Under the pieces are notes generated by a model that saw only the letters and a program-made list of their open reading frames with translations, was not told the origin of the DNA and did no database searches. A DNA stretch of 10,435 bases from Chloroflexota bacterium (GTDB lineage: Archaea > Iainarchaeota > Iainarchaeia > Iainarchaeales > GCA-2688035). The position numbers and the translations under genes were made by a program. The first letter of the stretch is position 1. Every line of letters begins with the position of its first letter. The DNA lies in NCBI GenBank assembly GCA_030634785.1, contig DAOWAC010000018.1, forward strand, positions 1 through 10,435, in the 5' to 3' direction. Positions 1-8,585 of the stretch are shown one piece after another.

Positions 1-82
1 ATCCTGTTTGTATACAGAGTTGTTCAACAAGCTGGTAGAAAGTATTAACTTTTATTCCGGGTATTGTAGTTGTAGGGGTCAT
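1..82 (-). CDS. N-terminal fragment of a hypothetical protein (runs off the left edge)
   Basis: An ATG at 82 opens a minus-strand frame that stays open for 27 codons to the window edge and starts MTPTTTIPGIKV. It is the first ATG after an in-frame stop at 106-104. A good BRE/TATA box (116-131) lies upstream, giving a predicted 5' UTR of about a dozen bases, and a perfect palindrome sits between TATA box and ATG. I do not recognise the protein from 27 residues. All three isoleucines use ATA, whereas the big neighbouring gene mostly uses ATT, a hint of different origin but a tiny sample. Competing explanation: the plus strand is also open at 1-48 (a C-terminal end ...QQAGRKY and stop). A convergent plus-strand gene ending there is possible but leaves the promoter unexplained. 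Confidence 0.42.
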   Translation of the reverse strand, partial: MTPTTTIPGIKVNTFYQLVEQLCIQTG

Positions 83-84
83 AC

Positions 85-110
85 TAAATAGGAGTGCAAA
101 CTCCTATTTA
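85..110. repeat. Perfect 10-bp palindrome with 6-nt spacer; candidate operator
   Basis: The arms TAAATAGGAG (85-94) and CTCCTATTTA (101-110) are exact reverse complements separated by TGCAAA. The element lies between a TATA box (116-124) and a start codon (82) on the minus strand, so it covers the predicted transcription start. That is where archaeal repressors commonly bind. In RNA it could also form a hairpin pairing a GGAG with CTCC. Neither side is followed by a T tract, so a classical terminator is less likely, although it would suit one if a plus-strand gene ended at 48. Confidence 0.75.
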
Positions 111-115
111 GCCCT

Positions 116-131
116 ATTTATAAAGCATTTC
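116..131 (-). promoter_or_regulatory. Archaeal BRE/TATA promoter for the left-edge gene
   Basis: Read on the minus strand, GAAATGC (131-125) is followed directly by TTTATAAAT (124-116), a close match to the archaeal BRE plus TATA arrangement. The TATA centre is about 38 bases before the ATG at 82. With the usual 25-27 base distance, transcription would start near 94, inside the palindrome, leaving a very short leader. Confidence 0.55.
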
Positions 132-145
132 TACAGAGCCCATTC

Positions 146-164
146 AAAAAGACACGGCCTTTTT
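146..164. terminator. Weak bidirectional terminator candidate after the giant gene
   Basis: AAAAAG (146-151) and CTTTTT (159-164) form a weak 6-bp inverted repeat with a T5 run on either strand, 20-38 bases past the stop codon of the giant gene. Archaeal termination needs mainly a T-rich tract, so this is the best candidate between 184 and the next promoter. The stem is all A-T except one pair, hence low confidence. Confidence 0.3.
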
Positions 165-183
165 AGCAAGCATTCATTGCCTT

Positions 184-3100
184 TTAACTTGCTTTTACGA
201 TTCTGAATTTTTCCCAAATTTTCTGGAATTCTGAAGCAAGAGAGGCATAATTTGCAGCGCCCTCTTGTCCTTTTACAAGTTCTTTTAAAATAACCTTAAA
301 GCTTGCTCTTGGTCCTGCTCTTAACTTTGCTTCACTAAGTTCTTCTGCTGCACAGTTAATGCTGTCAACTGCTCTTAGTTTTGCTTCTTCTTCTGTTTCA
401 TTTGGTCCTCTAAGATACCATGTTCTTGAAATTTCACAGCCTGCAATTCTTCCTGAGTCAACAAACAATGCAGCTGCCAATTCGTCTTCGTAAAGATCGT
501 CTCCAATGCTTGAAGCATTTCCTTTTTTGGCATTTTCAAATTCTGAATTATAATTGTAATAAGCCATTACATGCTCTGGTTTTACTTTCTTTGACGGAAC
601 AGGTGCAAGGTTTCCAAGATAGGTTCCAATTCCTTTATCTTTAAAGTTCTTGCACTCTGGTTCTTCCCAAAGCACTGCCTTTCCTTCTGCAATTTCTTGG
701 TCCATTCTTTCAAAGTCTTCTGATTTTTCAAGCTTTACAAACTTGTAATGCTTTCCGCGATAATCTGTGGCAGTAATATCAATTCTGTAAGTCCGTCCTC
801 TTTCAAGTTCCTGACTTGCAGGCAAAACATTTTCTTCGTCAATTATTCCATCTCCGTCATTGTCTTCTCCTTTTCTTGGTCCGACTTCGCTGGTTATTGC
901 GCCCTCAATCGCATCATCACCAAACTCATCCCAGTAAAGTTTCCATCCCTGATAACCAACCCAATTTGAAAGAACTCCGCCTGCAATTCCCTTTCCAAGG
1001 TTTTTCACAAGGTTCCATGTTGTGCTTAAATTAATAAATCTTGTAGGGTTCTTCAGCATTGTCTTCAGTCTTGTCCAGCCTTTTAATCCCTTTGCGTCAA
1101 TGATATCATCGGCAATTCCCTTAATCCCTTTCTTTGCTTCGCCTGTAAGAATGTTTTTGGCAAGCTTTTCGCCAACTTCTTTTCCAATCACCTTTTTGGC
1201 AATTTCATCGCCAACTTCTGTCCTTAACTTAGTAAGGGCAACTCTTGAAGCAATATCCAAATCGCTTGGATTAACTTTTAGTGTATACCTTATAATCTTT
1301 CCTTTAGCATTGTAAACAGGAATTTTTTTTGGCTTTAACGGATTTTCCAATCCTTTGCTAATGGAATTCCTAACTCTTTCCGAGAATTGTGCTGCATCAT
1401 CGGCTTCCATCATTGCGTATTTAAGTTCAGGTGACTGTTTTTTCATTTCATCAATTATATTTTCTGTCATTGCATTTTTCAAATTTGTTTGCATAGTCAG
1501 TGCTTTTGCATCTGCTGTTGTCAAAGTAACTGTATCTTCAAGCATTCCGTCGCCAATTCCAAGTTTTCCTTGGTTAACAATCTGCCCTTCGTCTAAAAAG
1601 TTGTCAAGCATTTGAACTTTTATATCATCAAGAGACCTGCCAAGATTGTATCCAAGCTCGTCCACATTTGCCAGTATCTTTTCGCTCATTTCCGCCCCCA
1701 TTTTGCCGTATGCTTCCCTGCTTGAGTTTACTATTGCTTGGTCAATTGTTTTTGCCCCGCTTGCTTTTGCTGCCATAAGGCTTTTTTTAATTTCGCTTGC
1801 ATAAACACTTTGCATTTCGTTAACAAGGTCTTTGTTTGCTGTTGTCAAATTCTTTAACGTGCCCTTTTTCAATTCTCCAAATACTGTGTTTGCAACATTT
1901 CTGCTTGCAAGTGTTGAGGACATGTCGCCAATTGCGCTGCCTCCGTTAAATACGCCGAGCCTTATGCTGTCTGCTCCTGTTCCAAGAACTGCTGCAGGAA
2001 TTATATCCTCTCTAAACTGTTCTTTTGCAAGGGCTTCTGCAGCTTCCTTATCTTCTGGTATAAGGCTTGAATTTCCGGCATTGCCAACCAGATTTTCACC
2101 AAACGGTATGTATTTTGTTACAAAGTTTTCAATGCCTTCAACAATGCTTTTTCCTTCGCCGCCCAAATCTTTTACTGCTTCCCTTGAAGCCCATACTGCA
2201 GGAACACCACAGTCCAATGCAATGTCGAAAGGAATGCCCCATCCAAAGTGCATTATTGCACCATATGCTGTTGCAGTTAATGCACATGGAACAAAGTAAC
2301 TTATAATTCCCTTAAGCTTTCTGAACGCAGTTTCCCTAATGTACGCTGGCTGTTCTGCAACAGGCAAATCTGTTCCTGAACCGTACAATTTTCTTGCTTC
2401 GTCCATTGCTGCTTCTGCGGCAATTGCTCTTTGTACTGTTGTAATGTTAATAAAGTTTGAGCCACCGTCTTTAATGCTCCAGTTTATTGTGGCATATGCA
2501 ACAAGTGATTCTTGTTCTCCTTCTTCTTTTCCTACTTTTACTTCGCCCATTTTTTTGACAAGGTCATAAGGGTGTAGTCCGCATGTTTCAATTGTGATTT
2601 TGTAAGGTGTTGTTTTTCTGTCAAGTTCTGTTGTACCAATTACGCTTTTTGCTGTTATTGAAATGTCTTTAACATTGTCAACTGCCTGTGTAAACATTTG
2701 GTTTCCTTTTATGCAAAATTGAGCTTCTGCAGTATAATTTTCTTTGCCGTCATTTACAAGCATTAGTGCAGGTCCCTGTTTTGTTTCTCCGTTTGAAAAT
2801 TCTTCAAGTAGTGCTTTTCCTTTTGAGTTTCTTATTGCAATGTATTCTATTCCGTTTTTGCTTGGGTTCTTTCCTTCTGTTAAAAAGTCTGTTTCGAATA
2901 CTACGCTTTCGTTTGCTTTGCTTGTGACATTGAAGTCAGTGCATCTTTCGCTTGTGTCAATTTTTATTATTTCTTCGCCTTTAATTTCAAGTTTTCCGTA
3001 TAGTTTGTCAAGGTCTGAATAGCTTTTCATTACAATATATTGTCCTGTGTCGTCTTCTCCAATACAGTCATCTTTTGAAAATGCTCTTCTTTGGAATATT

Positions 3101-6100
3101 TCAAATGCTTTTGCTATTTCTCCTTCCATTACTTTGTTTTCTGAAGAAAATCCTGCTGGAACATGTGCGTAAATTGTTTTTGGAGTATCTGGGTCTCCGC
3201 TTTTTGAAATTCTTATTTTCAAAAGCCCGCCTTCAACATCTCCTTTTACAATTTCAAGTCTGTTGCTTCCGCTTGAAATATTGTCACTGTATCTTCCTTC
3301 TCCGTCTCCAAAGAGTTCTTTTGCAAAAATCTTTCCTAACTGGCTGTATTCTTCGCCTGCTTGTACAAAGCCAGGCCATGCCATATAATGTTGTGTAATT
3401 GTAAATCCTTTGTCTACTGGTAAAAAGTTTGCTGTGTTTTCAATATTGTGCAGGCATTCGTCTGTTGTTACTCTTCCTGGCTCTATAACATTTGCTGAAA
3501 TCCAAAAATTCTTTGTATTGTCATTTATTACAATTTCGCCGTTGTGAATTCTTGCAGCTCCAACAAGTTCAACGTAATATTTTCCGCATCCTTTAAATGT
3601 TCCACCAAGGTTCATGTTTCCAAAATCAAAGCCTATTCCGCCAATGCTTTCAATGCTTTTTTCTCCTTGTACAACATCATAATCTTTCAATTCTCCACTG
3701 CTTTCACTTAAGGCTTTTGTCATTACTTCTTTTGTCATATAATCAAGCTGTAGGAAAACAGGAATTGGTTCGCTAATAATTCCCATGTCGGTAAAGCTGC
3801 AGTAATCGCTTCCTTGCTGTGAACAATTTCCAAAGTTTTCTGCGCTAAAATTTGCACGTCTTGATTTGTCTTCAGCTGTTTTTACAAGTGTTTCTGCTTT
3901 TTTTACAAGGAATGTTGCAAGCTGTTCTGCGTCACAATAACCATTTGAACAGTCGCTTGAAAGAATTGGGAATGCAACTCTTTCGCTTCCTTCTGATTCA
4001 CATTTCTTTAATGATATTTCTGCAGTGTGCTTTCCGTCTGGTGTTGCTGCAACTTCTCCAAGTTTTAGTGTAACTGTTAATTCGTTTGTTTCAATTGGTG
4101 TGTTTTGGTTTATTATAATTCCCTGAATTTTTATTGTTCCTGTTGTTTTTGTTTCCTGACTTTTTAACAGAATTAATTTGAAGTCTTCTTCTGTTCCTGG
4201 GTTAATTGTTGGCCCTGGACTTATTACAAATGTGTTTCCGCTTATTTTTTCAGGTTTTACTTCTCCTGTAATTCTTACAGGTTCGCCGCAGTCGTTCTTT
4301 ATTTTTATTGCTCTTTCGAGTGTTCCTTTTCCTGCTTCGCTGCTGATGAGTGAAGAACTGTCAACAAATCTTGCATTTAGGCATTTTGTTCCTGAATAAT
4401 TTGCATTAATCCTTATTCCACCCAAATTTGGTTGTAGTCTTCCGCCTACATTTCCTGACAATTGTACCCATCCCTGTCCTGGTTTTTGTAATGCTTCTGC
4501 TTGTTTTGTTTCTGCGTAAACAAATCTTTGTGGTGTTAGTGGCTGATTTGGGAAAAGGTTTATTCCATAGTTTCCTCCTGGTTTTATATCAAAGGTTATT
4601 CCTGCACTGTATTGTTCTGGTCTTACAACGGCTCTAAATCCTGTGATTGGAATCTGTCCGTTGTTTATTACTTGCATTGGAGCCTGTGCATATGCAAGTT
4701 CGTCTTGTGCACTTCTAATCATCCATAGTGCGATGTTTGGAGGATAGCTTAGATTTCCCATTGGGTTTGTAAGTTCAACTGTTAGTGGAATTGTTTTTGC
4801 AATCTGGCTTGATTCAAATTTTAAAGTATATTCTAATCTTTGCTGAAATCCGTTCATTCTTTCAATTCTGTTTGTGGCATTTACTTTTACTATTGCTGTT
4901 TCTCCGTCATCAATTCTAAGTGTTGGAACTGTTACTGTCAAATTTGGATCCTGTTGTTTTGCTTCTGCACTTCCTCTTAGGTCAAGTGCTGTACCACAGT
5001 TGTTTTTTACTTCAATTTCTGCCATTCCTGTGCTTCCTGCTCTTCCGATAAATCTTATCATAAGGTGTTCTGTGTCAAAGTAAAGACAGTTTTCTTCAAG
5101 CTGTTTGTTGTAATTTATCTGCAGTTTTGTTACGCTGTTTGTTGGATAATTTCCTGCAACCATTCCTTTGATTATTAAATCTGCTTCGCCGTAAAAGTTT
5201 TCTTCACTGTCTTCATCCAGGTTAACAAGCACTCTTATTGTTGCGGTTGAATCCTGTCTTTTTCCAATTGATTGGGGCATTGTAACGCTTACTGAAAATT
5301 CGTCTGGGAAATCGTCTCCTTTTTCTATTTCGTATTCAAGTTCCTGAACTTCTTCTTCTCCAGTGTTTTTGATTGCAAGTGAAACACTTGATTCTTTTGA
5401 TTGTTCTGCAATGCTTATGTTTATTGGGCTTTTGATTTCTAAAATTCCGTTTCTTGCAATTACAAGTTCTGTTTCTTCTCCTTTGTATCCTTCAGCGTTT
5501 ACAATTATTGTATAAAATCCTGGGTCAAGACTGTTTCTGAAATAATATTCTCCTCTTAATCCATGTCTTGTGCTTTCTTTTCCAATAACTGTTGAAACAA
5601 GTTCTCTGCTTGAATTCTTTACATGTACAACAGCATTTTGAACAGGGTTTCCATCTTCTCCGTCTAAAACTTTTACTGTGAAAGCCTGTCCTATTTGCGG
5701 ACTGCTTGGTGTAATGCTTACAATTAATGGTTTGTTTCTTTCAATTTCAAAAATAAATGTTTCGTCCAAAATTCCTTCGCCTATTGCCTGCATTTTTATT
5801 TCAGCAGATCCTTCTTCTATTGCTTTAAAATATACTCTTATTTTTCTTGGTCTTTCAGGGCTTACTCCTAAAGAGCTTATTGTTAGAGAAGTACTTTCTC
5901 CTCCTTGGCTGAAGCCAAGAGGATTTGCACTGTTTTGTAATTCTAAATTTACTTCTCCCATTTCAAGAAAACCCTGTCCTGAAATGTCTGTTTCAGGTGA
6001 CATAAGTTCTCCTTCCTGCTGGTCTACAAATTCGTCAACGTCATATCCTGTAAATTGTAGTTTTGGAGCGGTTTTGTCTGTATCAAGTTTTAGTGTAATG

Positions 6101-8583
6101 CTTACTGGCTTGTTTGAACTCAAATCAATTTCAAGAGCATAAAGTTCGTCTGTAACTGCTTTGAAATCCTGTCTGTCAATATAAAGTCCGTTTGGAAGAA
6201 CAAAGAAATATGCTCCGCACAAATCGTTTTCACAATCAGGCTTTGCTGCAAATACCTGAATTGGTTCATTAATAGTATCTGCATACAGTCCTGTTTTTGT
6301 ATCGGTAAACATTTTTTCGCCAAGTTCTGAGTCAAAAGGCGTTCTGAATATTTTTCCTTCTGCTTCAGACCATGCTCTGTAATGAAGTTCAATGTTTTCT
6401 TTTGTAATCAAATAATTTGATGTAACCTTTACTCTGAATGCAACAGTATTTTCTGGTTCTTCAAAATATAATTCTACAAATTTGTTTTCCTGTCCTGGCA
6501 TTCCTGTATTTTGCAAGTCTGCTGTTTCATTTCCAGGTGATGGAAGTGGCTGGTAGCTTTTTCCATAAAAATAATTTGAGGTTGTTGCTTCAAAGCCTGT
6601 TATTCCTTCTTCCTGTGATTCAACAAATGCAACTCCGTCTGCTCCAACTCTTACATGCACTCCGCCTTTTTCAACCCCTGTTGGCCAAGTGGTTTGAAAT
6701 GCAAGCCATCCTTCTTCGCCTTTTTCAATTCCTTCAACTGGTAAATTTTCGCTATTAAAAATTCCTACAAGTTCTATTGTTGGAGAAATTCCTGTTGAGG
6801 CTTCTCCAAGATCTATTGTAACAGTTTCAAGTCCCTGTACATTTACTCTTTGTGAATATGTTTCACCTGACTCTGTTTCAACATTTACAATTATTTCGCT
6901 GTTGCCTTCAGTGTTAAAGAAAACACTTCCGTCCAAAAGGTTTCCGTCAAACAAAAGTGTACCTGAAACGCTTGTAACTATAATATGTCCTGATGCTTTG
7001 TTTCCCTGAGCGTCAAGAACGTCAACTTTTATAATTCCTAAAGGTTTTGAAAGCTCTATAATCATTTGGTTGTCTTTGTTGGCTTCAATAAGTTTTTCTC
7101 CAATTCCTTTTTCTGCTTCTTTTACTGCGTTGGCAATTACTAAACTTCCTGTTTTTGCAACAATGCTTGCATAACCGCTTATGTCTGTTTTAATTGAAGG
7201 AACTCCCAGTGGAAGTTCTTTACCTTCAACTCTTTCCTTAAATGAAATGTCTGCATTGTTTGCCATTGATTTAAATGAATCAAAAACAGAAATTCCAAGA
7301 TATGAACTGTTTGAGTTGTCAGCTGATTCAATAGAAACACTTACTGTTTCAACTTCTGCAACATTTATTTTTTCTCTTGATGACAAAAAGCCCTGTTTCC
7401 ATCCTGTAACATAATACTCTTTTGGTTCAAGTCCTGTAAATTCAACTACTCCTCCAAATCCTGTTATTTTCATTCCAACAAAATTTGAATTGCCATCAAA
7501 CAACTGAATTACTGCATCGCTTAAAGGATTTTGTCCGACAAATGCTGTTACAGTAAGTTTTGTTCCTCCAAGCATTAATGTAACAGGCCAGAGTTCGTCG
7601 TCTTGTCTTAAAGTTCTGCTTTGATCCAAGTCCATTGAATCATATCTTAAAAATCCGTCCTTTTCAACAATAAGCCTTATACTTTTACCTTTTTCAATTG
7701 AAAAAATTGTTTCGCTTCCGTCAATTGTTCTTTCGTCAATGCTTGTATCAGTTTCATTGTTCATTACAATTATTTTTACACCATCAATTGGCTGTCCTGC
7801 TTCATCAAATACGCTTACTACAAGGTTTGAATTTCCCAAAAAGCTTGCAGTGCTTCCAACAAGACTTATTCCTTTTAATTCGTCTGCTCTAAATGAATAA
7901 CTTGCTGAAAGAGTTTCATAACCGTCTGCTAACACTGTTAAAAATACTTCTGTGTTTTCCGGAATTCCAACAAAGCTTGCCTTTCCTTCATTGTCACTTA
8001 TTGCATTTTTTGTTGAATCCTGCCATGTAACCGAAACCGCAGCACCTCTTACAGGGTCTCCTGTTTCCTGATCTAATAACTGAACCTGTGCATCAACTGC
8101 ATTCATTTGTTTTTGCATTTGAATGCTTGTGCTGATTGTTTTTCGTTTAACAGTAATGTTTTTTATTGCTTTATTAAATCCAAGTTTTTCTGCAGTAATT
8201 TCAAGCTCTGTTCCAATCGGAACACCGTTCAAAGTAATTGTTTCTCCATTGGTAATCTTTTCAGGTCCTTGCAAAATTGTTCCTGCAGAATCTTTTACAG
8301 TTATTGTAACGCCTGAAACACTTTCATTAAACTGGTCTTCAAAACTTATTTCAATAGCAGGACTTAGTCCCGAACCGATAAAAACAATTCCGTAAATTCC
8401 TGCAATTAAAATTACCAGTATTGCAATTGTTATTGGAAATGCAGGAAGTCCTCTTTCTTCCAATGCATCATTGTAAGTGTAAACAGGAACGCCTTTTTTG
8501 TCAAAAAAGTCAAGAACGGCATAATACTTTTCTTCAAGTGCTGAATAAATCCCGCCAAGTTTTTCTGAAAACATCTGTTTCAC
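184..8583 (-). CDS. Giant N-terminally anchored surface protein, 2799 aa, multidomain
   Basis: A single unbroken frame. Residues 1-48 look cytoplasmic; 49-71 form a hydrophobic signal anchor; the rest is probably extracellular. Residues about 75-595 hold some six carboxypeptidase-regulatory/PEGA-like beta domains, with 'G-x-P-(I/V)-x-(G/D)-(A/V)' starts and 'ADGY', 'KDGF', 'KQGF' ends. Another such domain lies at about 953-1045. Residues 1048-1510 are four tandem CARDB-like domains. Residues 1511-2001 are Cys-rich (C1528, C1545, C1550, C1587, C1595, C1666, C1710, C1840, C1881, C1957, C2001). Residues about 2050-2550 are mainly helical with hydrophobic stretches near 2091-2131 and 2530-2545. 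A DNDGDGIIDE calcium-type loop is at 2574-2583. Over twenty N-x-S/T sequons suggest glycosylation. Start is GTG at 8583 behind a GGTGGT ribosome site; ATG at 8574 (Met4) is the alternative. It has its own promoter. No enzyme motif was recognised. Adhesion, a cell-envelope structural role or host contact is inference. Confidence 0.93.
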   Translation of the reverse strand: MKQMFSEKLGGIYSALEEKYYAVLDFFDKKGVPVYTYNDALEERGLPAFPITIAILVILIAGIYGIVFIGSGLSPAIEISFEDQFNESVSGVTITVKDSAGTILQGPEKITNGETITLNGVPIGTELEITAEKLGFNKAIKNITVKRKTISTSIQMQKQMNAVDAQVQLLDQETGDPVRGAAVSVTWQDSTKNAISDNEGKASFVGIPENTEVFLTVLADGYETLSASYSFRADELKGISLVGSTASFLGNSNLVVSVFDEAGQPIDGVKIIVMNNETDTSIDERTIDGSETIFSIEKGKSIRLIVEKDGFLRYDSMDLDQSRTLRQDDELWPVTLMLGGTKLTVTAFVGQNPLSDAVIQLFDGNSNFVGMKITGFGGVVEFTGLEPKEYYVTGWKQGFLSSREKINVAEVETVSVSIESADNSNSSYLGISVFDSFKSMANNADISFKERVEGKELPLGVPSIKTDISGYASIVAKTGSLVIANAVKEAEKGIGEKLIEANKDNQMIIELSKPLGIIKVDVLDAQGNKASGHIIVTSVSGTLLFDGNLLDGSVFFNTEGNSEIIVNVETESGETYSQRVNVQGLETVTIDLGEASTGISPTIELVGIFNSENLPVEGIEKGEEGWLAFQTTWPTGVEKGGVHVRVGADGVAFVESQEEGITGFEATTSNYFYGKSYQPLPSPGNETADLQNTGMPGQENKFVELYFEEPENTVAFRVKVTSNYLITKENIELHYRAWSEAEGKIFRTPFDSELGEKMFTDTKTGLYADTINEPIQVFAAKPDCENDLCGAYFFVLPNGLYIDRQDFKAVTDELYALEIDLSSNKPVSITLKLDTDKTAPKLQFTGYDVDEFVDQQEGELMSPETDISGQGFLEMGEVNLELQNSANPLGFSQGGESTSLTISSLGVSPERPRKIRVYFKAIEEGSAEIKMQAIGEGILDETFIFEIERNKPLIVSITPSSPQIGQAFTVKVLDGEDGNPVQNAVVHVKNSSRELVSTVIGKESTRHGLRGEYYFRNSLDPGFYTIIVNAEGYKGEETELVIARNGILEIKSPINISIAEQSKESSVSLAIKNTGEEEVQELEYEIEKGDDFPDEFSVSVTMPQSIGKRQDSTATIRVLVNLDEDSEENFYGEADLIIKGMVAGNYPTNSVTKLQINYNKQLEENCLYFDTEHLMIRFIGRAGSTGMAEIEVKNNCGTALDLRGSAEAKQQDPNLTVTVPTLRIDDGETAIVKVNATNRIERMNGFQQRLEYTLKFESSQIAKTIPLTVELTNPMGNLSYPPNIALWMIRSAQDELAYAQAPMQVINNGQIPITGFRAVVRPEQYSAGITFDIKPGGNYGINLFPNQPLTPQRFVYAETKQAEALQKPGQGWVQLSGNVGGRLQPNLGGIRINANYSGTKCLNARFVDSSSLISSEAGKGTLERAIKIKNDCGEPVRITGEVKPEKISGNTFVISPGPTINPGTEEDFKLILLKSQETKTTGTIKIQGIIINQNTPIETNELTVTLKLGEVAATPDGKHTAEISLKKCESEGSERVAFPILSSDCSNGYCDAEQLATFLVKKAETLVKTAEDKSRRANFSAENFGNCSQQGSDYCSFTDMGIISEPIPVFLQLDYMTKEVMTKALSESSGELKDYDVVQGEKSIESIGGIGFDFGNMNLGGTFKGCGKYYVELVGAARIHNGEIVINDNTKNFWISANVIEPGRVTTDECLHNIENTANFLPVDKGFTITQHYMAWPGFVQAGEEYSQLGKIFAKELFGDGEGRYSDNISSGSNRLEIVKGDVEGGLLKIRISKSGDPDTPKTIYAHVPAGFSSENKVMEGEIAKAFEIFQRRAFSKDDCIGEDDTGQYIVMKSYSDLDKLYGKLEIKGEEIIKIDTSERCTDFNVTSKANESVVFETDFLTEGKNPSKNGIEYIAIRNSKGKALLEEFSNGETKQGPALMLVNDGKENYTAEAQFCIKGNQMFTQAVDNVKDISITAKSVIGTTELDRKTTPYKITIETCGLHPYDLVKKMGEVKVGKEEGEQESLVAYATINWSIKDGGSNFINITTVQRAIAAEAAMDEARKLYGSGTDLPVAEQPAYIRETAFRKLKGIISYFVPCALTATAYGAIMHFGWGIPFDIALDCGVPAVWASREAVKDLGGEGKSIVEGIENFVTKYIPFGENLVGNAGNSSLIPEDKEAAEALAKEQFREDIIPAAVLGTGADSIRLGVFNGGSAIGDMSSTLASRNVANTVFGELKKGTLKNLTTANKDLVNEMQSVYASEIKKSLMAAKASGAKTIDQAIVNSSREAYGKMGAEMSEKILANVDELGYNLGRSLDDIKVQMLDNFLDEGQIVNQGKLGIGDGMLEDTVTLTTADAKALTMQTNLKNAMTENIIDEMKKQSPELKYAMMEADDAAQFSERVRNSISKGLENPLKPKKIPVYNAKGKIIRYTLKVNPSDLDIASRVALTKLRTEVGDEIAKKVIGKEVGEKLAKNILTGEAKKGIKGIADDIIDAKGLKGWTRLKTMLKNPTRFINLSTTWNLVKNLGKGIAGGVLSNWVGYQGWKLYWDEFGDDAIEGAITSEVGPRKGEDNDGDGIIDEENVLPASQELERGRTYRIDITATDYRGKHYKFVKLEKSEDFERMDQEIAEGKAVLWEEPECKNFKDKGIGTYLGNLAPVPSKKVKPEHVMAYYNYNSEFENAKKGNASSIGDDLYEDELAAALFVDSGRIAGCEISRTWYLRGPNETEEEAKLRAVDSINCAAEELSEAKLRAGPRASFKVILKELVKGQEGAANYASLASEFQKIWEKFRIVKAS
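904..2436 (-). other. Helical C-terminal module of the giant protein (about residues 2050-2560)
   Basis: This part differs from the beta-rich remainder. It is rich in Ala, Lys, Glu and Leu, with predicted long helices. It holds two hydrophobic, glycine-containing stretches: about residues 2091-2131, with Cys2100 and Cys2125, and about 2530-2545. The first could be a helical hairpin in a membrane or a buried helix pair. It is followed by the DxDxDG loop and a mixed C-terminal domain (about 2590-2799) with no transmembrane segment or sorting tail. Hand-counted base composition is also higher in G+C in samples of this part than in the middle of the gene. Function unknown. Confidence 0.55.
4054..5442 (-). 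repeat. Four tandem CARDB-like beta-sandwich repeats, alternately with and without a Cys pair
   Basis: A shared core motif recurs at residues 1071 (IKNTGEEEV), 1192 (VKNNCGTAL), 1305 (VINNGQIPI) and 1428 (IKNDCGEPV), spaced 121, 113 and 123 residues apart. This fits four Ig-like domains of the CARDB/NEW3 type. The second and fourth copies carry Cys in the motif (C1196, C1432) plus an earlier Cys at the domain start (C1166, C1401; spacing 30 and 31). A disulfide in every other domain is therefore likely. The family name is inferred from the motif; the periodicity is seen directly. Confidence 0.6.
6799..8361 (-). repeat. Array of carboxypeptidase-regulatory-like (PEGA/CarboxypepD_reg) domains
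   Basis: Residues about 75-595 hold roughly six successive domains of 75-90 residues. Examples begin near 83, 164, 254, 344, 428 and 516, with strands of the type 'V-x-V-x-D-x-x-G-x-P-(I/V)-x-G-(A/V)-x-(V/I)', a loop 'D-x-x-G-x-(A/V)-x-(F/I)' and an 'A/K-D/Q-G-(Y/F)' ending. These are known as rigid, transthyretin-like stalk modules in archaeal and bacterial surface proteins. The boundaries are approximate. Confidence 0.6.
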
Positions 8584-8585
8584 TT

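Noticed and set aside
1..48. Possible C-terminal end of a plus-strand gene (…VVQQAGRKY, stop at 46-48)
   Set aside because: Only 15 codons, and two other frames here are also open. The minus-strand reading has an ATG plus a matching promoter, so I prefer that, though not firmly.
85..110. Palindrome as an end hairpin of an IS200/IS605-type insertion sequence
   Set aside because: The visible N-terminus of the adjacent frame does not resemble TnpA or TnpB, and no matching second end or target duplication is in the window.
1832..2299. 155-codon plus-strand open frame, and a similar 154-codon one at 5678-6142
   Set aside because: Both are antisense to the continuous 2799-codon gene, have no promoter or ribosome site, and read as Ser/Pro/Phe-rich shadow translations of its codons.
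904..2436. Reading the C-terminal module as a polymorphic toxin domain
   Set aside because: No known toxin catalytic motif is recognisable, the module is not at the extreme C-terminus, and no small immunity-like gene follows within the visible 183 bases.
6120..6392. 90-codon minus-strand open frame in another phase of the giant gene
   Set aside because: It overlaps the giant gene, which has no frameshift there, and its translation has no domain-like character.
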